DNA of 64,000 nt. It comes from UBA2287 sp964479665 (GTDB lineage: Bacteria; Bacteroidota; Bacteroidia; Bacteroidales; Tenuifilaceae). The notes below the pieces were generated by a model. That model made no database searches. It saw only the letters and a program-made list of their open reading frames with translations, and had not been told where the DNA came from. Below, one piece after another: positions 25,917 through 33,906 of this stretch. Position numbers and translations under genes: made by a program. The first letter of the stretch is position 1; each line of letters starts with the position of its first letter. The stretch is taken from positions 1-64,000 of the forward strand of contig CAYZNN010000015.1 of assembly GCA_964479665.1 (NCBI GenBank), written 5' to 3'.

Positions 25917-26948
25917 TTATTTCTTTAACAAATTCTTAATAAGCGACACAAATTCAGCAATATCCGCTTCGGAAGTATCCCAAGAAGTCATCCAACGCAC
26001 TTCATTACGGTCCTTATCCCAAACATAGAAAAAGAACTCTTTTTGAAGGGGTTCAATTATGCTGTGTGGAACTATAGCAAAAACACCATTTACATCTACG
26101 GGTTGAGTGATATGAATTTCGGTAATCTGTTTCAGCTCCCTTTCGAGTAGTTTGGCCATAGAATTGGCATGCACAGCCGTACCCTTCCATTGTTGATTCG
26201 ATAAATAAGCTGTAAACTGAGCAGAAATATAGCGCATTTTAGATGCTAACTGCAATCCCTGCTTTCGAGTGTACATGAATTCAGCGGCAAGTGAAGGGTT
26301 AATAAAAACTATGGCTTCGCCATACATCATACCGTTTTTTGTGCCCCCAAACGAAAGAATATCAACCCCTGCCTTGGTTGTGAAATCGGCAAAAGGAATT
26401 TGCAAGGCTGCTGCAGCATTAGCTATACGGGCACCATCCATGTGCAGGTACATATTGTTTGCATGGGCATACTTGCTCAGCTCTTTAATTTCTTTAGGCG
26501 AATAGAGAGTACCAAGTTCGGTGGGTTGCGAAATGGAAATTACCTTGGGTTGGGCATGATGCTGAAAACCGAAACCATGCATATGCTTTTTAACTAGTTC
26601 GGTTGTTAGCTTACCATCGGGAGTTGAAACAGTTAATAGTTTGCAACCCGTAAAACGTTCGGGTGCTCCACATTCATCCACATTAATATGTGCAGTTTCT
26701 GAGCAAATTACTGCGTTGTATGGCTGTGTGGCTGCTTTTAGGCCAAGTACATTTGCTGCTGAGCCAATAAACACAAAAAAAACTTCGGCCTGATTTCCAA
26801 ATTCACTCTTGAAAAGATCGATGGCCTGTTGGGTATATGGATCGTCGCCGTAGGCAATAGTATGCCCCTCGTTTACCTTACCCAATGCCGAAAGTATATT
26901 TGGGTGTACCCCAGAATTATTGTCGCTCGCAAATCCTCTTTTTGTCAT
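25917..26948 (-). CDS. ltaE: Low-specificity L-threonine aldolase (PLP-dependent)
   Basis: It cleaves threonine or allo-threonine to glycine and acetaldehyde. The 343-aa protein has SDNNSGVHPNILSAL near 8-22, AYGDDPYT near 32, and ETAHINVDECGAPE near 83-96. YLHMDGARIANAAAAL near 164 carries the Asp that binds the PLP nitrogen, and the Schiff-base Lys is in LSFGGTKNGMM near 192-202. It resembles the bacterial low-specificity or PhpB-like branch; beta-eliminating relatives share this fold, so the exact substrate is inferred. It lies alone between yidC and the DUF5916 gene. Confidence 0.9.
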   Translation of the reverse strand: MTKRGFASDNNSGVHPNILSALGKVNEGHTIAYGDDPYTQQAIDLFKSEFGNQAEVFFVFIGSAANVLGLKAATQPYNAVICSETAHINVDECGAPERFTGCKLLTVSTPDGKLTTELVKKHMHGFGFQHHAQPKVISISQPTELGTLYSPKEIKELSKYAHANNMYLHMDGARIANAAAALQIPFADFTTKAGVDILSFGGTKNGMMYGEAIVFINPSLAAEFMYTRKQGLQLASKMRYISAQFTAYLSNQQWKGTAVHANSMAKLLERELKQITEIHITQPVDVNGVFAIVPHSIIEPLQKEFFFYVWDKDRNEVRWMTSWDTSEADIAEFVSLIKNLLKK

Positions 26949-27055
26949 GGTTGCAATATTATAGTTATAAATATGGTATTGGGGCTTAAAAATAGAAAAA
27001 TTGCTGATGGAAAATGGGCTTCAAAAGCAATAATTCGAATTTAAGCATGCTTAAA

Positions 27056-29503
27056 TTACTTTCTTCCTCGTAGGTTTTGATAATCGATATAATAAAGCAA
27101 TTTAAATGAGATGCTGTTATACTGTGCCGAATTGAGCAAATTTGATACAGTATTGAGGTAGTTTGTATTCAATTCTCCTGAAGCACTGTCATTTATGGCA
27201 TTTTTCCACATTACTGTCAGAACGCTTCCGGGTGCAAAGTTCCATTGGTACGAAAGGTCGATGTTAAAAAGGTTTAAGCTGGCATTTTTATTTAGGTCGA
27301 TATTTATTGGCTCTGAAAGGGTTCCATCCGCTTCTAGTTCGAAGTAGTTGTTATATTTTAACCATCGCCAATAGTGCCTTACCCTCAACGAAATTGATGC
27401 ATTAGCATTGAAGGCCCACAAGCCTTCAAAAGTATTTGTTAGGGTACTCATATTTCGAAGCCCCATGTATATTGTTTCATTGTCTCTACCAGAGTAACCT
27501 AACTCATTATAATCAAAATCTTTACGGGTTTCGAACACAACAAAAATGTTGTTACTAAAACGAATTCGAGGAGATAAACTAACCCAAAAACCTTGTTGAT
27601 TTAAGGCATCTGAAACCCAGTATCCCGTTTTTGTGTCGACTGCTATTGCCTTACGGTAGTCAGTTGAAGTCCATAAGCTAGCAGAAACCCTTCGAGGAAC
27701 GATTAATTTTCTCCCATTAACTCTGGGTTCGTCGTAATCGTGAGTTTTCTGTGGATTAGCAGAAAAGTTGCCGCCAACTGTTAAATACTTTTTTGAAAAA
27801 GTAGTAACAAAACTGAGGTAAAGGTACGAACTTGAATATACTCTGGGGTAAAATAAATAGCTATTGTAATAGCCAATCCAACAGTTCCAGTTCAGCAATC
27901 GCCAAAAAGGCTTGTATACCTTGTATCCAATATCAACACCATTAGTAAATTCATTAGGTTTTTTCAAAAATCCTAGGTCGTTGGGGTTGTATTTTTCGCT
28001 TTCTGTATTATGCCAAAACGTATATAAAATATTTCCAGATGTTTTATTAAACGATATAGTGTATTTATAGCCATTAGTACTTGTTATATGGTTAATCGTA
28101 CTATACGCTCCTGTACCCTTCACTGCGTAAGTATTTGACTTGTCGCGTATTGTAAACTCAGTTGCAGTTAAATTAGCTAAGTAATTTGTATCGGGAATCA
28201 GAAGGTTGGTATTTATTAAACTTATGTATGAGTTATTTCTTAAGGTTTGGTCTAAAACTAAAATATTATAGTTCGTAATTGACTGGGTTACAATATTACG
28301 AGTTACTCCACTGAGAGTATCCTTAACCGAAGCGTTGGCTTCGCCCGTTATGGCATTAAAAAAACCAATACCTAAGCCGCCTGCGGTTCGTCCGGAGACT
28401 TTAATTGCATTAATCATTTTTGTTTCTGCAGGATTGTTTTCTACCACTTCATTTTCTAATAATTGACTATTTAATCCTGAAGCAAACTTGGGTTTTGCCC
28501 CAATTCTTCTTGAGTAAAATACATTGGCTTTGGAAAACAGATCCATTCCTTCGGTAAAGAACGGACGCTGCTCATCATATTTCACTTCAAAGGGAGAAAC
28601 ATTGAAAATTTTATCGTCCGATTTAACCTGTCCAAAATCGGGAATCAAAGTCATATCAAGAGTAAAACTCTCTGTTAAGCCCAGCTTAAAATCCATACCT
28701 CCATTGAACTGGAAATTCCATTTGTTAGTAACAGTATTCGAATTGGTGTAGCCCGAAATATAGGGAGTAAAGGATAGTCGAACTGGTGAGTCGATATTCG
28801 ATATACCTCCCAATTCGCCCGATTGGTTAACAATACCAGAAATGCTGACATCAATAGGATTCCACGAACTCCATTCGTTGTAGCGCTTAATTAATCGTCT
28901 GAAGTTAATTCCCCAGTTTCCATTCGTTTTATTTGAGAAACGGAGAGCCGAATGCGGTATTCGCATTTCAACAGCCCATCCATCAGTTGTAAGCACAACA
29001 GAACTTTCCCATACTGCATCCCAGCTTCTATCGCGGTTTGTACCAGTGTGTCGAATATCGGTTTGTACACCCGAGGCTGATACCATGAATTCCTGGTAGT
29101 TTATTCCGTCGTTATATGGACTTACTAGTACGCTGAAAACATCGGCTTTCAACCTATCGGAATTATCTCGTTGACCAAATTCCCTATATACATCATCAGG
29201 GGAGCTATCGAATAGTTTGGCACTAATATAAATAGCAGAATTAGTGTACAGCACCCTTACTTCGGTTGGCTCAGAGGGAATAGCGCCCCTAAGTGGCTCG
29301 TATTGTATAAAATCGGATTGTGCTTCGGCAAACTTCCATGCCTCATCGCTCAGGTCACCATCAATTCGTAATCCTCCCTCAAAACGATGGGCAACCATGG
29401 TCCTTTTGGTATGGTAAAGGGATTTTAAATTTTTCGATTGAAGTGTTCCTATACAAAAAAGGAGGAATGCAGTAACAGCAATCCGTAATAAGACTCTTAG
29501 CAT
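27056..29503 (-). CDS. Outer-membrane DUF5916 protein with N-terminal CBM9-like domain
   Basis: This is an 815-aa protein of the DUF5916 family, common in Bacteroidota. Residues 1-23 are a signal peptide. Residues 40-230 are a carbohydrate-binding-module-9-like domain (GLRIDGDLSDEAWKFAEAQ near 44-62; EMRIPHSALRFS near 179). The rest is a long run of amphipathic strands ending in an aromatic-rich segment, as in an outer-membrane beta-barrel (MTLIPDFGQVKSDDKI and EQRPFFTEGMDLF are family blocks). Function and ligand are unknown. There are no adjacent polysaccharide genes to suggest one. Confidence 0.88.
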   Translation of the reverse strand: MLRVLLRIAVTAFLLFCIGTLQSKNLKSLYHTKRTMVAHRFEGGLRIDGDLSDEAWKFAEAQSDFIQYEPLRGAIPSEPTEVRVLYTNSAIYISAKLFDSSPDDVYREFGQRDNSDRLKADVFSVLVSPYNDGINYQEFMVSASGVQTDIRHTGTNRDRSWDAVWESSVVLTTDGWAVEMRIPHSALRFSNKTNGNWGINFRRLIKRYNEWSSWNPIDVSISGIVNQSGELGGISNIDSPVRLSFTPYISGYTNSNTVTNKWNFQFNGGMDFKLGLTESFTLDMTLIPDFGQVKSDDKIFNVSPFEVKYDEQRPFFTEGMDLFSKANVFYSRRIGAKPKFASGLNSQLLENEVVENNPAETKMINAIKVSGRTAGGLGIGFFNAITGEANASVKDTLSGVTRNIVTQSITNYNILVLDQTLRNNSYISLINTNLLIPDTNYLANLTATEFTIRDKSNTYAVKGTGAYSTINHITSTNGYKYTISFNKTSGNILYTFWHNTESEKYNPNDLGFLKKPNEFTNGVDIGYKVYKPFWRLLNWNCWIGYYNSYLFYPRVYSSSYLYLSFVTTFSKKYLTVGGNFSANPQKTHDYDEPRVNGRKLIVPRRVSASLWTSTDYRKAIAVDTKTGYWVSDALNQQGFWVSLSPRIRFSNNIFVVFETRKDFDYNELGYSGRDNETIYMGLRNMSTLTNTFEGLWAFNANASISLRVRHYWRWLKYNNYFELEADGTLSEPINIDLNKNASLNLFNIDLSYQWNFAPGSVLTVMWKNAINDSASGELNTNYLNTVSNLLNSAQYNSISFKLLYYIDYQNLRGRK

Positions 29504-29589
29504 AAAAAATATTTATTCCACCAGTTACTTTGAGCATGCAATGCATGCAAAGTTTAAACAATGAAATTAAAAAAATAGATAGTTCAAAC

Positions 29590-29625
29590 AAAAAAGGCGC
29601 ACCATTTTGGGCACGCCTTTTTTTT
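29590..29625. terminator. Hairpin terminator after the glutathione peroxidase gene
   Basis: Aaaaaggcg / cgccttttt forms a 9-bp outer stem enclosing a partly paired loop, with A and T runs at the ends. It lies 14 nt beyond the minus-strand peroxidase stop. Confidence 0.7.
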
Positions 29626-29638
29626 ATGTACTATTAAA

Positions 29639-30181
29639 CTACTTACTAGTTATCCATGCAATAACCTTATCCGAATCGGGTTTATCTCGCGGCGATAGGC
29701 TTTCCACTAAATTTCCCTTCTCATCGATTAGAAACTTCTGGAAGTTCCAGGTAACATTAGCGTCTAACACTCCATTCTCCTTTTTTTGAGTTAACCATTG
29801 GTAAAGAGGATGCATATCGTCGCCCTTTACCGATATTTTTCCCATCATTGGAAATGTTACACCATAATTTTTGGAGCAGAATTCCTTTATTTCCTCATTG
29901 GTTCCGGGCTCTTGTCCCATAAAATTATTGGCAGGAAAGCCAATAATTACAAAGTTTTTCGAACCATACTGCTTGTGCAACTTTTCAAGTGCTTCGTACT
30001 GAGGGGTTAAACCGCATTTTGAGGCCGTATTAACAACCATCACCTTTTTTCCTTTAAGTTGCGACAAGGAGTATTCTTTTCCTTCGATAGTAGTAACTGT
30101 AAAATTGTAAAATGATTTATTCTGCGACATAGCCCCAAGACCATACAGAACAAATAGCGCAGTTAATATTATTGTTTTCAT
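29639..30181 (-). CDS. Exported glutathione peroxidase-family thiol peroxidase
   Basis: This thiol-dependent peroxidase reduces hydrogen peroxide or lipid hydroperoxides. The signal peptide spans about residues 1-19 (ends GLGAMSQ), so it acts in the periplasm. The catalytic set is present: peroxidatic Cys in NTASKCGLTPQYEAL near 51-65, Gln in NFMGQEPG near 86-93, and Trp-Asn in VTWNFQKFLID near 143-153. Bacterial members of this type use thioredoxin-like reductants rather than glutathione. At 180 aa it is full length and monocistronic. Confidence 0.93.
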   Translation of the reverse strand: MKTIILTALFVLYGLGAMSQNKSFYNFTVTTIEGKEYSLSQLKGKKVMVVNTASKCGLTPQYEALEKLHKQYGSKNFVIIGFPANNFMGQEPGTNEEIKEFCSKNYGVTFPMMGKISVKGDDMHPLYQWLTQKKENGVLDANVTWNFQKFLIDEKGNLVESLSPRDKPDSDKVIAWITSK

Positions 30182-30357
30182 TTTTTAGTATGTTTTAGTT
30201 CTTCATAAAACACTACATGAATGCATTTGTTCAGTTTTGTGTACAATAAAAATAAACAATAATTCAAAATAAATTTTTGTTTGCCAAGAATTTATCAAGA
30301 AGGTAAACCTTTACTTTGTAATCTTGTCAATAAATTTCATTAATAAACTATTAGGCG

Positions 30358-31302
30358 ATGTTCGATCTTTCGAAAAAGCGTTGGCAATGGGCTGCGTTGC
30401 TATCATTAGCGCTCATTTGGGGTAGTTCTTTTATACTTATGAAACGGAGTTTACAGGCTTTTTCATTTATACAAGTAGCTGCCATTCGAAATGTAATTGC
30501 TTTTTCAATTCTTTTGCCTGTAGCCATTAAAAATTTTAAGTTAATAAACCGAGATAATATTAAGAGTATTGCTATTGTTGGTTTTGCGGGTATTTATTTC
30601 CCATCTTTTCTTTTTACACTAGCCCAAACAAAAATATCGAGTTCCCTTGCTGGAATGCTAAATAGCGCATCTCCCCTATTTGCTCTTATTGTTGGACTTC
30701 TTTTTTACAAAAGCAAACCCCTTCGTGCACATACTTTAGGTATTATTCTGGGGTTTATTGGCGCTATTCTTTTAATTACAAATGGGAAGTTCGACTCGTT
30801 AAACAACATAAACCTTTATGCGGTTTTTGTAATAATTGCCACTTTTGGTTACGGCATAAATGCCAATGAGGTTCGCTACAAACTAGGAGGGCTAAGCGGA
30901 ATTCAAATAACTGCCCTATCGTTTTTAGTAGTTGGAATTCCTGCATTAATTGTTTTGCTTTCAACTAACCTTCAAACTGCATACAATTCTGATTTTTTTG
31001 GGGAAAGTTTAGCAGCAGTTTTAGTGCTTTCAGCATTCGGTTCGGTTATTTCACTATTTGTTTATAACAACTTAATTCATAAAACTAGTGCACTTTTTGC
31101 CACATCGGTTACTTACGTTATTCCAATATTTGCTATTATTTGGGGAGTTGCTGATGGCGAATTGATAGGGAACATTCAACTTGTTGGTATCACAGTGGTA
31201 CTTCTGGGTGTATACCTTGTAAATGTGCGAAACTACCATATTGCTTCTCAACTCAAGTTATTAATCAAAAAATATTTCGTAAAAAAAGATAGCAAATCCT
31301 AG
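30358..31302 (+). CDS. EamA/DMT-superfamily transporter
   Basis: This is a ten-helix drug/metabolite transporter with two EamA repeats. Repeat one covers residues 12-140 (LALIWGSSFILMKRSL near 17-32; LNSASPLFALIVGLLFYK near 101-118), and repeat two covers 150-290 (TYVIPIFAIIWGVADGE near 251-267). At 314 aa it is typical. The substrate cannot be told from sequence. It is monocistronic; the PP2C gene starts 132 bp downstream with its own promoter. Confidence 0.93.
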   Translation: MFDLSKKRWQWAALLSLALIWGSSFILMKRSLQAFSFIQVAAIRNVIAFSILLPVAIKNFKLINRDNIKSIAIVGFAGIYFPSFLFTLAQTKISSSLAGMLNSASPLFALIVGLLFYKSKPLRAHTLGIILGFIGAILLITNGKFDSLNNINLYAVFVIIATFGYGINANEVRYKLGGLSGIQITALSFLVVGIPALIVLLSTNLQTAYNSDFFGESLAAVLVLSAFGSVISLFVYNNLIHKTSALFATSVTYVIPIFAIIWGVADGELIGNIQLVGITVVLLGVYLVNVRNYHIASQLKLLIKKYFVKKDSKS

Positions 31303-31344
31303 TAATTGATTAGTTTAAAAAAATGTTAAAAAAAGTCGGAGCAT

Positions 31345-31378
31345 TTTGAACTTTGATATTAATATACTTCTATATTTG
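31345..31378 (+). promoter_or_regulatory. Promoter of the PAS-PP2C sensor phosphatase gene
   Basis: TTTG (31345-31348), a 22-nt spacer and TATATTTG (31371-31378), 57 nt upstream of the ATG at 31435. It fits the Bacteroidota promoter pattern. Confidence 0.6.
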
Positions 31379-31434
31379 CAGGCAATAAAACTATTTGAAT
31401 TACATAATAAATCAATTTTATTGGTGCCTTTTTA

Positions 31435-33903
31435 ATGTTTTTTCGAAAGATATTACAACTTCAAAAAAGATTTTTTTTAGCATTTGGGCTTATTCTTGCA
31501 CTTTGTACCTGGTTCGTACCAATTTCTGTTAATTCGCAAGATACAGTTGCTAATGAATTAAAATCGAACTACTTAATTTATTTTTCTATAAATAGTTATT
31601 GGCCTGCCAACTTTAAAACCGACAGTTTTTATATAGTTTCAATTGCTGATAGCAAATTATTTGTTTATACTATAGAAAAAAAATTAGCTGGCCTGCCGGT
31701 TCAAGGATTGCCAGTTGCATACAGGGTTTTAACACCCAGTTCCATTAATACAATACCATTTGCTCATATTCTCCATGTCGATAAAAAGTATCATGAAGCA
31801 TCGCCAAGCATTATAAAATCATTTAGCAACAAACCCACATTATTAATTGGTGAAAGCGGAACGTTTCAAGGGGATTATGCAATTTATTTCGGCACCTCCG
31901 ATGCTCTTAATAAAACAATTCCCTTCGTAGTGAATCAGTCCATACTGAACAAAAACAATATTATACTTAGCAAAGGGGTTGATGCATTAACGAGCATTAA
32001 ACAAGATGCCCTCGAACTTATTGTAAATAATGAGTTAGAAACACTTCGTGAGAAACAGAAAAACCATCAACTTTCGAAAATTCTTGAATTAAACCGCAAT
32101 ACTATAGCCGATCAAAATTTATCTCTTTACAGCTATAAAGATGTAATGTCTGTTCGGCAAAAAACAATTGAACAACAAAATCAGGAAATTGAATACCAAC
32201 GAAAGCTACTGCAACAACTAACCCAAAGTGCCGATTCGAACAAACGGATTAATAAAATCAAATTCAACGAATTAGCAACAAAGGAACTACAATTAGCAGA
32301 ACTGAAACAGGAAATTCTAGATCAACAGTATAAAATTAAAGCACAAGAAGAGGACATTGACAGGCGAAATAGACTTCTTGCCAAACTTGACAATGACATT
32401 ACTGTTCAAAGTGATAGAATTACTCAACAACGTAGCAACTTACAAGCTTTAGAGAAACGTGTTGAATACCAAAAATGGTGGCTTTACCTGTTTGCATTTG
32501 CAATTCTTTTAAGCATTATTTCAATATTTTTAATTTTTAAGGCTTACCGAACCAAGCGAATGGCAGGCATTATTTTAGAGGAGAAAAATAGGTCTATAGA
32601 AGCCAAAAGCCAACTTATTGAGCAACAAAAAGAAGAAATTCTGGCCCAAGCCGAAATGTTAGAACGCACCAATAAGGAGCTCGAGAAGCTTTCTATAGTT
32701 GCAAGCGAAACCGAGAACTCGGTTATTATTATGGATAATCGGGGGAATTTCGATTGGGTCAATCCGGGTTTCACCCGCATGACTGGTTTTTCGCTTGAAG
32801 AATTGAAACATAAGAAAGGCCATAATATAGTTTCAACTAGCACTAATCCCAAAATCGAAGAGCTTCTCGATTTCTGCATTAATAATAAAAGATCTGTAAT
32901 TTACGACTCATTCTTTGAAAAATTCAATTCTGAGGTCGTTTGGTTGCAAACCACCCTTACACCAATAGTAAAGGCCGATGGTAGAGTTGAAAAACTGGTT
33001 GCTATCGATACCAACATTACCAAACTCAAAGATATTGAACGTGAATTGCAACAATCAAACGAGGAGCTTATTGTTCAACGCGATGAATTAACAATTCAGA
33101 AAGGACGTATTGAGAGGCAAAACCGTCATATTACCGAAAGCATTCTGTATGCTAAAACCATACAGAACGCCATTTTACCATTGCAAGAAGATATTGATGC
33201 GTTTTTCAAAACTTTCATTATATACAAGCCAAAGGATATTGTAAGTGGCGACTTTTATTGGTTTACTCCCTTACAAAGCAATACTGAGTACTCGAAACGA
33301 ATTTTACTTGCAGTTGCCGACTGTACTGGTCATGGGGTTCCTGGAGCCATGATGTCGATGATTGGAAACAGCTTACTAAACGAAACTGTACATGAAAGGG
33401 GCATTACCTCGCCCGATGCAATTCTAAAAGAACTCGATGTATCGTTCCGAAAAGCCCTTAAACAGGATAAAAGAAATAGCCTCGATGGTATGGAAATGTG
33501 CCTTTGCCTTATTGAAGGGAATGAAAATGAAATTGCAATCAGTTTTTCGGGGGCTAAAAGATCGTTATACCATTACCATGCCGATACAAATGCCATATTT
33601 CGAATGAAAGCAACCCCCCGCGAGTTGGGTGGATTTATTTATAAAGAAGAAAAATTATTTGAACTCACTCGCTTTGTTCTTGGCAAAGGGGATTGCATTT
33701 ACCTATGCACCGATGGTTTTGCTGATCAGGCTGGAAAAAACAATATTAGATTCGGGAAACAGAGGTTACTAAAAGTTCTGAGAGACAATGGTCATCAACC
33801 TCTTTCGGTGCAAAAGAATGCACTTGAAAAATCGCTTACAGCATGGCAGCAGGATATACGCCAGCGCGACGATATAACGATTGTAGGCTTAAAATTTGAA
33901 TAG
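31435..33903 (+). CDS. Membrane sensor with YfiR-like domain, coiled coils, PAS and SpoIIE-type PP2C phosphatase
   Basis: Domain order over 822 aa is as follows. A signal or anchor helix (10-33) is followed by a YfiR/DUF4154-like periplasmic domain (about 38-190; ILLIGE-type strand TLLIGESGTFQGDYAIYFG near 135-153). A long coiled coil (195-345), a membrane helix (348-368) and a second coiled coil (378-425) come next. A PAS domain follows (about 425-535; FDWVNPGFTRMTGFSLEEL), then a linker and a SpoIIE-type PP2C domain (about 575-822). The last has metal-binding acidic residues in SGDF (Asp606), ADCTGHG (Asp629), TDG (Asp760) and RDDIT (812-813). Such proteins dephosphorylate Ser/Thr-phosphorylated anti-sigma antagonists or SiaC-like partners. 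No partner gene is adjacent; a 7TM-GAF gene is convergent 3 nt away. Confidence 0.9.
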   Translation: MFFRKILQLQKRFFLAFGLILALCTWFVPISVNSQDTVANELKSNYLIYFSINSYWPANFKTDSFYIVSIADSKLFVYTIEKKLAGLPVQGLPVAYRVLTPSSINTIPFAHILHVDKKYHEASPSIIKSFSNKPTLLIGESGTFQGDYAIYFGTSDALNKTIPFVVNQSILNKNNIILSKGVDALTSIKQDALELIVNNELETLREKQKNHQLSKILELNRNTIADQNLSLYSYKDVMSVRQKTIEQQNQEIEYQRKLLQQLTQSADSNKRINKIKFNELATKELQLAELKQEILDQQYKIKAQEEDIDRRNRLLAKLDNDITVQSDRITQQRSNLQALEKRVEYQKWWLYLFAFAILLSIISIFLIFKAYRTKRMAGIILEEKNRSIEAKSQLIEQQKEEILAQAEMLERTNKELEKLSIVASETENSVIIMDNRGNFDWVNPGFTRMTGFSLEELKHKKGHNIVSTSTNPKIEELLDFCINNKRSVIYDSFFEKFNSEVVWLQTTLTPIVKADGRVEKLVAIDTNITKLKDIERELQQSNEELIVQRDELTIQKGRIERQNRHITESILYAKTIQNAILPLQEDIDAFFKTFIIYKPKDIVSGDFYWFTPLQSNTEYSKRILLAVADCTGHGVPGAMMSMIGNSLLNETVHERGITSPDAILKELDVSFRKALKQDKRNSLDGMEMCLCLIEGNENEIAISFSGAKRSLYHYHADTNAIFRMKATPRELGGFIYKEEKLFELTRFVLGKGDCIYLCTDGFADQAGKNNIRFGKQRLLKVLRDNGHQPLSVQKNALEKSLTAWQQDIRQRDDITIVGLKFE

Positions 33904-33906
33904 TAT

